NCBI GenBank assembly: GCA_947629175.1
Contig: CANRCT010000023.1
Location: forward strand, 1 to 53,404
DNA: 53,404 bases
Origin: an uncultured Muribaculaceae bacterium
Lineage (GTDB): Bacteria > Bacteroidota > Bacteroidia > Bacteroidales > Muribaculaceae
Direction of reading: 5' to 3'
In this document: piece after piece, positions 28,145 through 36,440 of the stretch
Layout of the letters: each line of letters starts with the position of its first letter
Position numbering within the stretch: the stretch's first letter is position 1
Made by a program: the position numbers and the translations under genes
The notes under the pieces: generated by a model
What the model was told of the DNA's origin: nothing
What the model saw: the letters and a program-made list of their open reading frames with translations, nothing else
Databases searched by the model: none

Positions 28145-28782
28145 CCGAGCCGTCCCTTAATCAATTCCTCAAATCTGTTGATATACAAAGTCATTAAATC
28201 TTCCTTACCTGCTCTCAGTGCCTTGCCAACCATCTGCCGGGTAATTCCGAGTATGTTCCCGATTTCGGCATGGTTGAGGCTGGTTGTCAGACTTTGAAAC
28301 ATGACCCGGCTTTGGCTCTGAGTCCATCCGGAAACGATATCGTCAGCAAAAGCAGTCGAGACACGCAACTCCTTATTGACTTCTTTCCAAGGCGTCTCTA
28401 TGGTCAGCCGACATTTACCGATGGCATCAAGTCCTCTGCCTGACGCTCTGTATGCCTCTCCGTCACTCATGGCAAGAGTGCCGGTATCATATTCCATAGT
28501 TCCGATTCCAATTGCCACGCGGGCATCCCATTGGCGGTTGTACTCGGCAAACTTAAAAGAACGGATATGGGCGCGTATGGCAAGCGCAACCTTTAATGAG
28601 TCAACCGGGGCCCAAACTCTAATCTGAAAGCTATCCCCACGAAAAATCTCTAAATTGATTTTTGTAAATGTTGACAGCAATTCCGGTAGGGATTGCAGCA
28701 TAAGCAACATTGAGTTGCGCTCCTCTGCAACCATTTTTGTGGAATCCACAATATCGCCGGTTATTATCGCTCCAATTTTCAT
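28141..28782 (-). CDS. SatD-family protein with cyclase-like N-domain and C-terminal HTH
   Basis: 213 residues. The N-terminal AIITGDIVDSTKM (about 5-17) and EIFRGDSFQIRV (about 45-56) resemble the two metal-binding segments of class III nucleotidyl cyclases. VAIGIGTMEYDTG plus GEAYRASGRGLDAI (about 89-121) matches the RVGIHTG...VNRAARL block of those enzymes. The C-terminus holds a helix-turn-helix (AEIGNILGITRQMVGKALRAG, about 171-191). Annotated SatD proteins have no known activity. The cyclase resemblance is my inference from motif order; substrate-specifying residues were not identified. It overlaps the DUF3307 membrane gene by ATGA. A promoter and a cluster of GTTGC sites lie immediately upstream. 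Confidence 0.85.
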   Translation of the reverse strand: MKIGAIITGDIVDSTKMVAEERNSMLLMLQSLPELLSTFTKINLEIFRGDSFQIRVWAPVDSLKVALAIRAHIRSFKFAEYNRQWDARVAIGIGTMEYDTGTLAMSDGEAYRASGRGLDAIGKCRLTIETPWKEVNKELRVSTAFADDIVSGWTQSQSRVMFQSLTTSLNHAEIGNILGITRQMVGKALRAGKEDLMTLYINRFEELIKGRLG

Positions 28783-28798
28783 TATCTGAAATTTTGTG

Positions 28799-28829
28799 CA
28801 AATATAAACATTACCATTGAAGCTGGCAA
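28799..28829 (-). promoter_or_regulatory. Promoter of the SatD-DUF3307 operon
   Basis: Minus strand: TTG (28829-28827), 20 nt, TATATTTG (28806-28799); 16 nt from the -7 box to the start codon. The -33 element is inside the GTTGC site cluster. Confidence 0.7.
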
Positions 28830-28873
28830 CTAAAATTGGTTGCGTTTGTTGCTTGCAACCATAAAGTGTTGCC
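28825..28873. promoter_or_regulatory. GTTGC/GCAAC site cluster overlapping the SatD promoter
   Basis: Five GTTGC or GCAAC copies in 49 bp (28826-28830, 28839-28843, 28848-28852, 28855-28859, 28868-28872). They form nested inverted repeats: TGGTTGC/GCAACCA (28837-28843, 28855-28861) within GGCAAC/GTTGCC (28825-28830, 28868-28873). The outer repeat touches the -33 box. Looks like an operator. Confidence 0.6.
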
Positions 28874-28950
28874 TAAGTCCGTTTTTTTAAGTTCCCGTTG
28901 AGCAAACTATATTTCCACTAATAGATTTTTGTTTTGCGGAAAAAGGATAC

Positions 28951-28993
28951 AAAAAGCGATTGACAAGTTTATTTTGATGCTTGTCAATCGCTT
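28951..28993 (-). terminator. Terminator of the DUF2795 gene
   Basis: AAGCGATTGACAAG (28954-28967) pairs perfectly over 14 bp with CTTGTCAATCGCTT (28980-28993), 12-nt loop. On the minus strand it is followed by a T-run ending at 28951. It lies 42 nt after the DUF2795 stop. Confidence 0.85.
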
Positions 28994-29035
28994 GGATATT
29001 AGTTGTTTATGTCTTAAAATCGGGCAGATTTTATG

Positions 29036-29257
29036 TCAATATTCGTCTTCGTTAAAGAGGAAGTCTTCTTTGGAGGGGTAGTCGGGCCAGATTTCTTCGA
29101 TGGATTCGTAGGTTTCGCCTTCGTCTTCGATTTCCTGAAGGTTTTCGATCACTTCGAGGGGGGCGCCGGAGCGCATGGCGTAGTCGATGAGCTCGTCTTT
29201 GGTAGCGGGCCAGGGTGCGTCTTCGAGTTTAGATGCAAGTTCGAGTGTCCAGTACAT
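29036..29257 (-). CDS. DUF2795 family small acidic protein
   Basis: 73 residues, very acidic (the last third is almost all Asp, Glu, Tyr and Phe) with the family-typical ELASKLEDAPWPATKDELIDYA start. Its function is unknown; the sequence is strongly conserved in Bacteroidetes as I recall. The gene is monocistronic, with an excellent promoter at 29334-29364 and a perfect-stem terminator at 28951, implying strong independent expression. Confidence 0.9.
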   Translation of the reverse strand: MYWTLELASKLEDAPWPATKDELIDYAMRSGAPLEVIENLQEIEDEGETYESIEEIWPDYPSKEDFLFNEDEY

Positions 29258-29333
29258 GGTTATTGTCTGTTTTAATCATTATTCCTGTTTGCGTGTCTGC
29301 GCGAGTTTGTTTTATACGTCTCTGCAGGGAGCG

Positions 29334-29364
29334 CAAAAGTAGTGAATTTTTTCTTTCGGGCAAA
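29334..29364 (-). promoter_or_regulatory. Promoter of the DUF2795 gene
   Basis: Minus strand: TTTG (29364-29361), 19 nt, TACTTTTG (29341-29334), an exact match to the Bacteroidetes consensus and spacing. The leader is about 70 nt. Between here and queC the only other feature is a short tandem TCGAAAGATC duplication (29397-29416). Confidence 0.8.
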
Positions 29365-29546
29365 CGTTTTGCCGGAGAAAAAGTTCATGGATTCATTCGA
29401 AAGATCTCGAAAGATCTCGACGAGTCCAATGCCGTTTCTTTGCAGTGACTTCCCTTGGTATATAATGTGAGGTTGAAATGGGGTGGAACGGATGCTTCCG
29501 TCCTGTATATGGAATGGAGTTCGGATCAAAAACTTCTGGAGTGTCG

Positions 29547-30194
29547 TCAGTGTAGGCCAATAGCTTTCCGGGCGGCCGCGAGGGCGGCGGCGCGTTCGCG
29601 GCAGGTGGCGCAGCGGCCGCATGGTTCGGGCGTGCCGCGGTAGCATGAATAGGTGTGGTCGTAGTCCACTCCGAGCCTAAGGCCTCGGAGGGCGATCTCG
29701 GCTTTGGTGAGATCGGTGTAGGGCGCCAGCAGGGTGATGCCTGCATATGTGCCGGCGCTGATGGCGGCGCTGATGGCGTCGACGAATTCCGGACGGCAGT
29801 CGGGGTATACCTCGTGGTCGCCCGAATGGTTGGCCATCATGACGTGGCTCAGGCCGCGGCTTTCTGCGAGTCCGGCGGCGATGGAGAGCATGATTCCGTT
29901 GCGGAAGGGGACTACGGTAGAGGCCATGTTGTCGCCGTCGTATTCTCCGTCGGGTATGGCGTCGGGGCCATCGAGGAGGGCGCTTTTGAAATAGCGGCTC
30001 ATGAAGCCCAGCGGTATCTCGATCAGTTCTATCCCAGCCTTGCGGCACTGCCACCGGGCGCATTCGGCCTCGCGCTCGTTGTGGTTGGAGCCGTAGGAGA
30101 AGTTGACTGCAAGAGCTATCCTCGCGGCGTATTCCCAGAGCAGGGTGGTGGAGTCGAGTCCGCCGCTATATATCAGCAGGGTGTCTTTTTGCAT
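29547..30194 (-). CDS. queC: 7-cyano-7-deazaguanine synthase
   Basis: QueC uses ATP and ammonia to turn 7-carboxy-7-deazaguanine into preQ0 in queuosine synthesis. The protein has 215 residues from the ATG at 30194; a longer frame to 30284 overlaps queF with non-family sequence. The PP-loop is SGGLDSTT at residues 10-17, and the C-terminal zinc site is C..GTPEPCGRCATC. The stop-to-start distance to queF is 16 nt, and the two are consecutive steps (QueC product preQ0 is reduced by QueF). queD and queE are not in the window. It is the last gene of a long minus-strand run that starts with glycan-export genes. Confidence 0.95.
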   Translation of the reverse strand: MQKDTLLIYSGGLDSTTLLWEYAARIALAVNFSYGSNHNEREAECARWQCRKAGIELIEIPLGFMSRYFKSALLDGPDAIPDGEYDGDNMASTVVPFRNGIMLSIAAGLAESRGLSHVMMANHSGDHEVYPDCRPEFVDAISAAISAGTYAGITLLAPYTDLTKAEIALRGLRLGVDYDHTYSCYRGTPEPCGRCATCRERAAALAAARKAIGLH

Positions 30195-30210
30195 TGTTAC
30201 GGAGTTTCGT

Positions 30211-30681
30211 TCAGTTGTCGGACAGAGCGGCGAGCATGCGCTGGCGTGCCAGCTCCTTGTGCTCGTCGTCGGCGTGACTGGCAAACGGATGTATGGCTAT
30301 GCCGCCGCGCGGGGTGAATATGCCGCGTACCTCGATATAACGCGGATCCATTAGCCTGACGAGATCGTTGAGGATGATGTTGACGCAGTCTTCGTGGAAA
30401 TCGCCGTGGTTGCGGAAGCTGAAAAGATAGAGTTTGAGCGATTTGCTCTCCACCATGCGCTCGCGAGGAATGTAGTTGATGACGATCTCCGCGAAGTCGG
30501 GCTGGCCGGTGATGGGGCAGAGCGATGTGAACTCGGGACACCGTAGCGTCACGAGATATTCGCGGTCGGGATGACGGTTGACGAATGATTCGAGCAGCTG
30601 CGGTGCGTAATCGGTGGGATATTTAGTGGCTTTCGACTGTCCGAGAAGCGAAAGATGGTCGTCCTTGCGGTTATAATCCAT
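30211..30681 (-). CDS. queF: NADPH-dependent 7-cyano-7-deazaguanine reductase
   Basis: QueF reduces preQ0 to preQ1 in tRNA queuosine synthesis. It is the short, unimodular type: 156 residues from the ATG at 30681 (a start at 30708 would add nine). The catalytic Cys55 is in [11 protein letters not shown] and the substrate-binding Glu78 is in the [14 protein letters not shown] signature; HGDFHED follows at about 92-98. It lies 10 nt after the glucosaminidase gene and 16 nt before queC. Confidence 0.96.
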   Translation of the reverse strand: MDYNRKDDHLSLLGQSKATKYPTDYAPQLLESFVNRHPDREYLVTLRCPEFTSLCPITGQPDFAEIVINYIPRERMVESKSLKLYLFSFRNHGDFHEDCVNIILNDLVRLMDPRYIEVRGIFTPRGGIAIHPFASHADDEHKELARQRMLAALSDN

Positions 30682-30691
30682 AGACTGTAGG

Positions 30692-31456
30692 TTAATGTGT
30701 TGAGTCACTATACGTTTTTCCGTTCTGACATCGGGATGCGCTGAACGCGCACAGGTCGGCGTAGAGTTGCAGTATGTGCGTGCCGTAATTGCTGTTGGCT
30801 GCCCAGCGGCCGTTGAGATCGTGCCATGTGGGAGCTGTGCCGCGGCTGACGAGAGTGAAACGCGGATCTATCATATCCTCCCCCCGTGGGAGCCGCTTTC
30901 TGCAGGCATAGGCATAGAGATGCTGTATCTGGGCAGTCACTCCCTGCTCCGGGCTTTTGAATGAGTGTCCCCGCAATCCTTTGCGCGTCACTCCGAGGCC
31001 GCAGTAGTTGTGCTGGTCGGGGCGTACGGCCGTTCCGCCGGTATATAGAAACCATCCTGTCTCCAGGATCGACTGGCAGAGGGCCACATCACCGCGGATG
31101 CCGTATTTCCGGCCTACGTCGTAGAATGCCTGGGCGATCTCAAAGGGGAAGTCTGCGTTGCGCTGGATGACGAAGAGCCACATCGTCTCCGCGTCGATTT
31201 CCGTAGGGCCCATTATCGAGCCGTCGGAAGTGAAGTCGACAGTGGTAGCGGTAGCCGGTTCAGCGCTGTCGGCCGATGCGTCGGATTCTCCGAAATCATC
31301 AAACACTATATGGTCGGGTATGGCGATCGTATCGGTATGGATCTTGCGGAGCGGCTTGGCTATGCGGGGCTTTTTTTTGCGGGGCGCGGCGTAGGCTCCG
31401 CTTCCGGCCAGCATCGTGGCCGCGATCAGCAGTGACAGAAGCCGCGTCCACCTCAT
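30692..31456 (-). CDS. Exported glucosaminidase-domain protein
   Basis: 254 residues. A signal peptide (about 1-23) is followed by a Lys/Arg-rich, then acidic linker and a glucosaminidase/FlgJ-like domain (about 95-240). In that domain the catalytic Glu is expected in [10 protein letters not shown] near 140, with NYCGLG and the C-terminal [15 protein letters not shown] family motifs. These enzymes cleave the beta-1,4 bond of peptidoglycan glycan strands. It starts 4 nt after the Wzz gene, in an operon for polysaccharide export, so it may open the wall for export machinery (inference). A role in general cell-wall turnover is equally possible. Confidence 0.9.
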   Translation of the reverse strand: MRWTRLLSLLIAATMLAGSGAYAAPRKKKPRIAKPLRKIHTDTIAIPDHIVFDDFGESDASADSAEPATATTVDFTSDGSIMGPTEIDAETMWLFVIQRNADFPFEIAQAFYDVGRKYGIRGDVALCQSILETGWFLYTGGTAVRPDQHNYCGLGVTRKGLRGHSFKSPEQGVTAQIQHLYAYACRKRLPRGEDMIDPRFTLVSRGTAPTWHDLNGRWAANSNYGTHILQLYADLCAFSASRCQNGKTYSDSTH

Positions 31457-31460
31457 GGCC

Positions 31461-32639
31461 TTATTCTTTATTTCGAGCGGAACGCAGTGTGGCCAGCATA
31501 TCGCGTCCGAACAGCGTCCATGCCGAGGCCGCTACGAAGGCCAGAAACACGCATCCTACGATGATCAGCATCTTCGATGGCTTGGATGGAGCGAGCGGCA
31601 CAGTCGATGGCTGCACGACGGTGAACACCGGGGTGATCTCCTGCACCTTGGCTTTCGCCACCTGAAGCTGCTGCGCGGTAGTGTTGTAGAGATTGAATGC
31701 CAGAGACTGCTCGTTCTGCAGCCGTTCCTCCTCGTTGCGCCGCGAGCGGAGTATGATGCCCTGATTGTTGTCGAGATAATTGGCGTAGCGCTGCTGCGCC
31801 TCATAATATGCCTGACGTGCCTCGTCGTTGAGTTTCTGGACATATTCCATATCCTTGCGCGCCTTGTTGGTGCGGTAGTCGATCACGTATTCCTTTAGCT
31901 TCTCCGCCACGGTGTCGGCGAGCATTGCCGAGACCATGGGATCCTGCATGGTGACGCTGATGCTGATGACCGATGTCTTGGCGGCCGATTCCACGTTGAC
32001 TCTCGAAGCGAGCGCCCCGGCGATGCCGCTTTCGGCCGGAGTGAGGCGGAACGCATCGGGTTTCTGCGGGTCGCCGGCCACGTCAGAACTTCTGAAGAGA
32101 CTCATGATCCCCCCGATGGCGCGTCCCGGCAGCGAAGTGATGTAGCTCCACCAGGGTGAGGAGATGTCCTCCGTGAGGTATTCCCTTACGGTGACGGTGT
32201 CGCGTCCCTCGATGTCGGTCACCTTCACGTCGAAGAGGTCGATGGCGAACGGTATGGAGCTGACAATGTCGGGGTAAAGCTGTGTGCCGATCGCATCGGC
32301 TCCGCTTCCCGATCCGGCCGAAATGCCGGCCATGGCCGCGAGCGCTCCCAGATTGCCTCCGACGCTCTGGTTGTTGCGGGCTTCCGGAGCGAGTTTTATG
32401 GTGGTGGTGTATTCTTTGGGTATCGAGAATGCTATCACCAGGCCTGCAACAGCGCCATAGATGGCCCATTTGAGCAGCATCCGGCGTCCGTCCCACAGCT
32501 TCCGTGCAAGCTCAAGGAGATCTATCTCCTGGGAGTCGTCGGTTTCAGGACTGTTGTCGGTCTTTGCGGCCGGTTGCTCCCGGTCGTCATGCCGGTGGGC
32601 GGCCGCCTCTGTCAGATTATCGCGTTTGTCGTTGGTCAT
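31461..32639 (-). CDS. Wzz-type polysaccharide chain-length/export co-polymerase
   Basis: 392 residues from the ATG at 32639, which overlaps the stop of the SLBB gene by 1 nt; a longer frame to 32768 lies within that gene and was rejected. A membrane helix near 55-75 (WAIYGAVAGLVIAF), a Wzz domain with KEYTTTIKLAPEARN, a long coiled-coil region (about 255-330, many Glu/Gln/Arg) and a second helix near the C-terminus (SKMLIIVGCVFLAF) define an inner-membrane periplasmic chain-length regulator. It lacks a fused tyrosine-kinase domain. Together with the SLBB export protein it would form the export channel assembly. Confidence 0.92.
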   Translation of the reverse strand: MTNDKRDNLTEAAAHRHDDREQPAAKTDNSPETDDSQEIDLLELARKLWDGRRMLLKWAIYGAVAGLVIAFSIPKEYTTTIKLAPEARNNQSVGGNLGALAAMAGISAGSGSGADAIGTQLYPDIVSSIPFAIDLFDVKVTDIEGRDTVTVREYLTEDISSPWWSYITSLPGRAIGGIMSLFRSSDVAGDPQKPDAFRLTPAESGIAGALASRVNVESAAKTSVISISVTMQDPMVSAMLADTVAEKLKEYVIDYRTNKARKDMEYVQKLNDEARQAYYEAQQRYANYLDNNQGIILRSRRNEEERLQNEQSLAFNLYNTTAQQLQVAKAKVQEITPVFTVVQPSTVPLAPSKPSKMLIIVGCVFLAFVAASAWTLFGRDMLATLRSARNKE

Positions 32640-35101
32640 CACTTCTTGAATATTGAGTAGATGGTCGCAGCCATGGTGCCGAGCGATGCGAACGAGCTTA
32701 CGTAGCTGATCACCTGCGCCCAGTTGGTGCCTCCGGTCTTCGGCTTCGACGGCACTATGATCTGGCATCCGGGTTCGATGACGGAGTTGCCCTTGGCGCG
32801 GGCCACGGTGCCGTTCATATATACGATGAACGCTTTGCTCTTGCGCGCACGCTCGCCGTATCCGCCGGCCTGGTTGATGTAGTATTTGAGCTTCTTGCCG
32901 GGTACGTAGCCTACCACGTTGGGGAACATCACGTCGCCCGAGATCTTGACGGTGCTGACCTCTTCGGGGATCACGAGCTTGTCGCCGTCCTTAAGCACGA
33001 GGTCGTAACAGCTGCCGGGTTGCGAGAGGGCTTTTTCAAGATCGAAGCCCACCGAGTAGACGTCGCTCAGCGAGAGCTGCTCGATGTTGATCGAGTCTTC
33101 CGACTGAGCCATCGCGAGTTTCAGCGACTCGTCGCGTGCCGCTTTCTCGTCCTCGCTCATCTTGCGCAGAAGACGGGCGCCTTTGAGATACGCTCCGTCG
33201 GTCACGCCGCCGGCGCGCCGCACTATGTCGCTGATACGCTCGTTCTTGCGCTGCAAGGTATACTGGCCGCCGAAAAGCACCTCGCCGTCGACGTCGATGA
33301 GCTTCTGGACCTGGTAGCCCGGCGAGCGGCGCACCTCCACTATGTCGTAGGGTTTGAGCCTGAACTCCGGATCGCCATCCATCACCAGTCCGTCCTTGAG
33401 GCTGAAAGTGAATATCTCAGCTGTGTTTTCAGTAGGCTTGAGGCTCTGCGGGTCGATGATGCGGCGCGACACGTCGACGCGTGCCGTCGAAGCTCCCTGC
33501 AGGAGTCCTCCGGCCATGACTATGAGGTCCTCCACCGTTGTGCCCTCGGCAAAAGGATAATCACCCGGATTGGTCACCTGACCGTTGATCGTCAGTTCGC
33601 CCTGATCGAGTATCTCGCTGACGCTCGATACCACGAGGATGTCGTTGGGCCGGAGGGTTATGTCGGCCGATCTTCCGGCCAGAATGTCGCCGAGCGGCAC
33701 GCCGTTGGCCTTGAGCGTCTCACCCTCTCCCTCGCGGTAGAGGATGGCGCGGGTGGTGAATGCGTCGTCGGCCAGTCCCTGAGCCTGCTTCAGCAGCGTT
33801 TTCAGAGTCATGGTGCCCTCGCCGATAGCGTACATGCCAGGACGCATCACGGATCCGCGGAGCTCTACTCTGTTGGCGAAGCGGTCGACAACGGTGCCTA
33901 CCTTCACCACGTCGCCGTCGCGTAAAGTATAAGAGTTGAAATCGGGCTGTTCTACGTTGAATATCTCATTCTGCGAGCCGGTGGGGCGGCTCACTGTCAC
34001 CAGTCCCGTGAAAGCGTCGCCGGCCATTCCGCCGGAGTAACCGAGCAGTTTGGCAAGGGTCTCGCCCTCGCGCACTTCATAGAACATCGGACGCTTTACT
34101 CCGCCCTCCACGCTGACAAGCTGGTCGTAAGGGGGCACTATGATGACGTCGCCCTCCTGAAGCCTGACGGCCGAGGAGTTGGGCTTGCCTCCGAAGAGAT
34201 AGTCGTAGATATCGACATCTACCAGGCGCGTGCCGTTGCGCAGCACGTGGATGTTGCGCATCGTGCCGATGTCGTTGATGCCTCCGGCACGATACAGAGC
34301 GTTGAACACCGTCGAGAACGGCGACAGCCGGTATGAGCCCGGGATGTTGACCTCGCCCATCACGTTGACAAGTATCGAGCGGATCTGGCCGAGCGTGAGG
34401 CTTACATCTGTCTCATCCTCGGCCACGCCTGCATATTTTGAAGCGAATGCCTTGCGCAGCCGGTCGTTGGCCTCCTGCACGGTAAGTCCGTTGAGATACA
34501 CCGGCCCGATCTGCTCTATCATGATGCGTCCTTCGGGCGAGATGACGTCGCGTATCTCGTCCTCGCTCGCTCCCCATATGTCGATCACTACCTCATCGCC
34601 CGGCCCCAGACGGTAGTCGGACGGAGTGGCCATGTTTTCGTTGGGCTCGAATGTCAGCGACTTGTTGTTGAACAGATCATGACCGAAAATCTTGCGCTTG
34701 GCCACGGTGTCCTCTTCCAGTGCGAGCGAGTCGGGAGTCATGATCTCAAACACCTCCGTCATGGTGGTGACGGTGTTTTCGTCAGGTTCGAGCGCCTTGC
34801 GCAGGCGGCTTTCGCGTGTGCCTTCGAGTTTGCCGGTGGCGGTGCCGCCAGTCTTTTTTGTGCTCTTCTTTTTCGAGCCGGTCTCCTCCCCTTCATATTT
34901 GGCGCGCAGACGCTCTATCTGTTCGGGAGTGACTCCTTTGGCGAGCAGTTCCTTGCCGATCTGCTGCTCGGTCTTCCCGACAGCGCTCTGCCGCTTGATA
35001 TAGTCGATTACCTGTTGGTCGGTCATTTTGGCCGCTGCGCTCATCGCCGTCAGCAAGGCGGCGACAATCAGGGCGAAACTGAAAATTCTTCTTGACGTCA
35101 T
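32639..35101 (-). CDS. Polysaccharide biosynthesis/export protein with SLBB repeats (Wza-like)
   Basis: 820 residues, much larger than E. coli Wza (about 380). A signal peptide (about 1-24) precedes a charged N-terminal helical region (MTDQQVIDYIKRQSA, Lys/Glu-rich, to about 75) and a Poly_export domain (YRLGPGDEVVIDIWGASEDE, near 165-190). Several SLBB-like modules follow, marked by GGVKRPMFYEVREGETLAKLL, GEVNIPGSYRL, GQVTNPGDYPF and GDVMFPNVVGYVPG. It ends in a hydrophobic C-terminal tail. It is predicted to be an outer-membrane secretin-like channel for capsular or extracellular polysaccharide. It is coupled to the WecA-like gene upstream and Wzz downstream by 1-nt overlaps. Confidence 0.93.
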   Translation of the reverse strand: MTSRRIFSFALIVAALLTAMSAAAKMTDQQVIDYIKRQSAVGKTEQQIGKELLAKGVTPEQIERLRAKYEGEETGSKKKSTKKTGGTATGKLEGTRESRLRKALEPDENTVTTMTEVFEIMTPDSLALEEDTVAKRKIFGHDLFNNKSLTFEPNENMATPSDYRLGPGDEVVIDIWGASEDEIRDVISPEGRIMIEQIGPVYLNGLTVQEANDRLRKAFASKYAGVAEDETDVSLTLGQIRSILVNVMGEVNIPGSYRLSPFSTVFNALYRAGGINDIGTMRNIHVLRNGTRLVDVDIYDYLFGGKPNSSAVRLQEGDVIIVPPYDQLVSVEGGVKRPMFYEVREGETLAKLLGYSGGMAGDAFTGLVTVSRPTGSQNEIFNVEQPDFNSYTLRDGDVVKVGTVVDRFANRVELRGSVMRPGMYAIGEGTMTLKTLLKQAQGLADDAFTTRAILYREGEGETLKANGVPLGDILAGRSADITLRPNDILVVSSVSEILDQGELTINGQVTNPGDYPFAEGTTVEDLIVMAGGLLQGASTARVDVSRRIIDPQSLKPTENTAEIFTFSLKDGLVMDGDPEFRLKPYDIVEVRRSPGYQVQKLIDVDGEVLFGGQYTLQRKNERISDIVRRAGGVTDGAYLKGARLLRKMSEDEKAARDESLKLAMAQSEDSINIEQLSLSDVYSVGFDLEKALSQPGSCYDLVLKDGDKLVIPEEVSTVKISGDVMFPNVVGYVPGKKLKYYINQAGGYGERARKSKAFIVYMNGTVARAKGNSVIEPGCQIIVPSKPKTGGTNWAQVISYVSSFASLGTMAATIYSIFKK

Positions 35102-36291
35102 CAGTCGTTGTTGTTCTTGTGCGGTTGGTTGTCAGTGTCGTTGTCGGTCGGTCTCTCCTTGAGGCTCATGAGCTTGATGCCGAGCCGCTTCTCCCGCTGG
35201 CGTATGCGGCGTGTGAGCCACAGGTTGGCCAGCGTCCACAGCGCGATGTCGAGAATGAGCAGCAGGTTGACCTCTATATAGCGTGAAACCAGTATGTTTA
35301 CTCCGCTGAATGTAATGGATGCCACGACGATCAGCACCATCGCCATGCGCTGGTTGAGGCCGATGGCGAGCATCTTGTGGTGGATGTGGGTCTTGTCGGG
35401 CAGGAACGGATTGCCATGGCGGCGCACCCTGTGGAGAAACACTCTCACCACATCGAAGCAGGGCACTATCAGAGGCGAAACCGCCAGGATCAGCGGATTG
35501 GTGTGGAATGTCGGGAATTTCTCAGGCGACCACTGGAGCAGTGCGAGCCCAAGGAATGCGAGGAGCAGCCCGATCGTGAGGCTGCCGGTATCGCCCATGA
35601 AGATCTTTTTCTGGCGGTCGGCGCGGCCGAACACATTGTAATAGAAGAACTGGATCAGCACTCCCAGACATGCGAACGAAAGCATGGCGAAGATCGGGTT
35701 GCCTATAAGCAGGAACGCCACGCCGTAGATGATGAAGGCGGCGCTCGACAGGCCTGAAGCGAGGCCGTCGATGCCGTCGATAAGGTTGATCGCGTTGACC
35801 ACGAAGACCACCAGCAGTATGGTCAGGGGTATGCCGAGCCATGGCGAGATGGAGTGCAGGCCGAGCACGCCGTGAAGATCGCTTACGTAGAGCCCCGCGC
35901 CGATAAGCAATATGGCGCAGAATATCTGCACGACGAATTTGGCACGGTAGCGCACGCCTATGAGATCGTCGGCCATGCCGGTCAGATACATCAGCAGGAG
36001 CGCGCACAGACCGAAAGCGACAGCCTGGGCGTTGATGCGCATCATGTTTTCCATCTCCGTGTTGCCCATCAGTATCGACATGCCGAGCAGGAGCGACACA
36101 CAGAAGATTATAACCGGGGTGAACGCGATGCCGCCCAGGCGTGGGACGGCTCCGCGGTGTATCTTGCGCTCATCGGGCATGTCGAAGAGCTTGCGGCGAT
36201 ACGACACCAGCAGAATCTGCGGAATCAGTATGCCCGCAAAGAGGACGCTGAGCAACGTCGACAGGAAGCAGCAGATTATCCAGGTGGTCAT
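35101..36291 (-). CDS. Undecaprenyl-phosphate sugar-1-phosphate transferase (WecA-like)
   Basis: 396 residues from the ATG at 36291 (a longer frame to 36375 is not needed). About ten membrane helices. The Mg/active-site motifs of the MraY/WecA family are seen: GMADDLIG near 110, NLIDGIDGLA near 165, FMGDTGSL near 230 and the cytoplasmic DKTHIHHKML near 300. It starts glycan synthesis by loading a HexNAc-phosphate on undecaprenyl phosphate at the inner membrane. The sugar cannot be told from sequence. The C-terminal tail is unusually polar (Asp/Asn/Lys). A consensus promoter at 36401 precedes it, and it heads the chain WecA-SLBB-Wzz-glucosaminidase-queF-queC. Confidence 0.93.
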   Translation of the reverse strand: MTTWIICCFLSTLLSVLFAGILIPQILLVSYRRKLFDMPDERKIHRGAVPRLGGIAFTPVIIFCVSLLLGMSILMGNTEMENMMRINAQAVAFGLCALLLMYLTGMADDLIGVRYRAKFVVQIFCAILLIGAGLYVSDLHGVLGLHSISPWLGIPLTILLVVFVVNAINLIDGIDGLASGLSSAAFIIYGVAFLLIGNPIFAMLSFACLGVLIQFFYYNVFGRADRQKKIFMGDTGSLTIGLLLAFLGLALLQWSPEKFPTFHTNPLILAVSPLIVPCFDVVRVFLHRVRRHGNPFLPDKTHIHHKMLAIGLNQRMAMVLIVVASITFSGVNILVSRYIEVNLLLILDIALWTLANLWLTRRIRQREKRLGIKLMSLKERPTDNDTDNQPHKNNND

Positions 36292-36400
36292 AGATCGGTC
36301 AAAAAATGTGTTTGTGCTGAAGGGAGAGTTGCAGTCATCTTTGCTTTTAATGTTATGGTTAAGGCATCGAAGCACGGCCGTCGCGCATGGAGACGGTCTG

Positions 36401-36431
36401 CAAAGTTAATAAATTCAGACCGATCCGGCAA
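36401..36431 (-). promoter_or_regulatory. Promoter of the WecA-SLBB-Wzz operon
   Basis: Minus strand: TTG (36431-36429), 20 nt, TAACTTTG (36408-36401). The leader to the start at 36291 is about 105 nt and contains no obvious hairpin. Confidence 0.75.
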
Positions 36432-36440
36432 GCGATTCGC

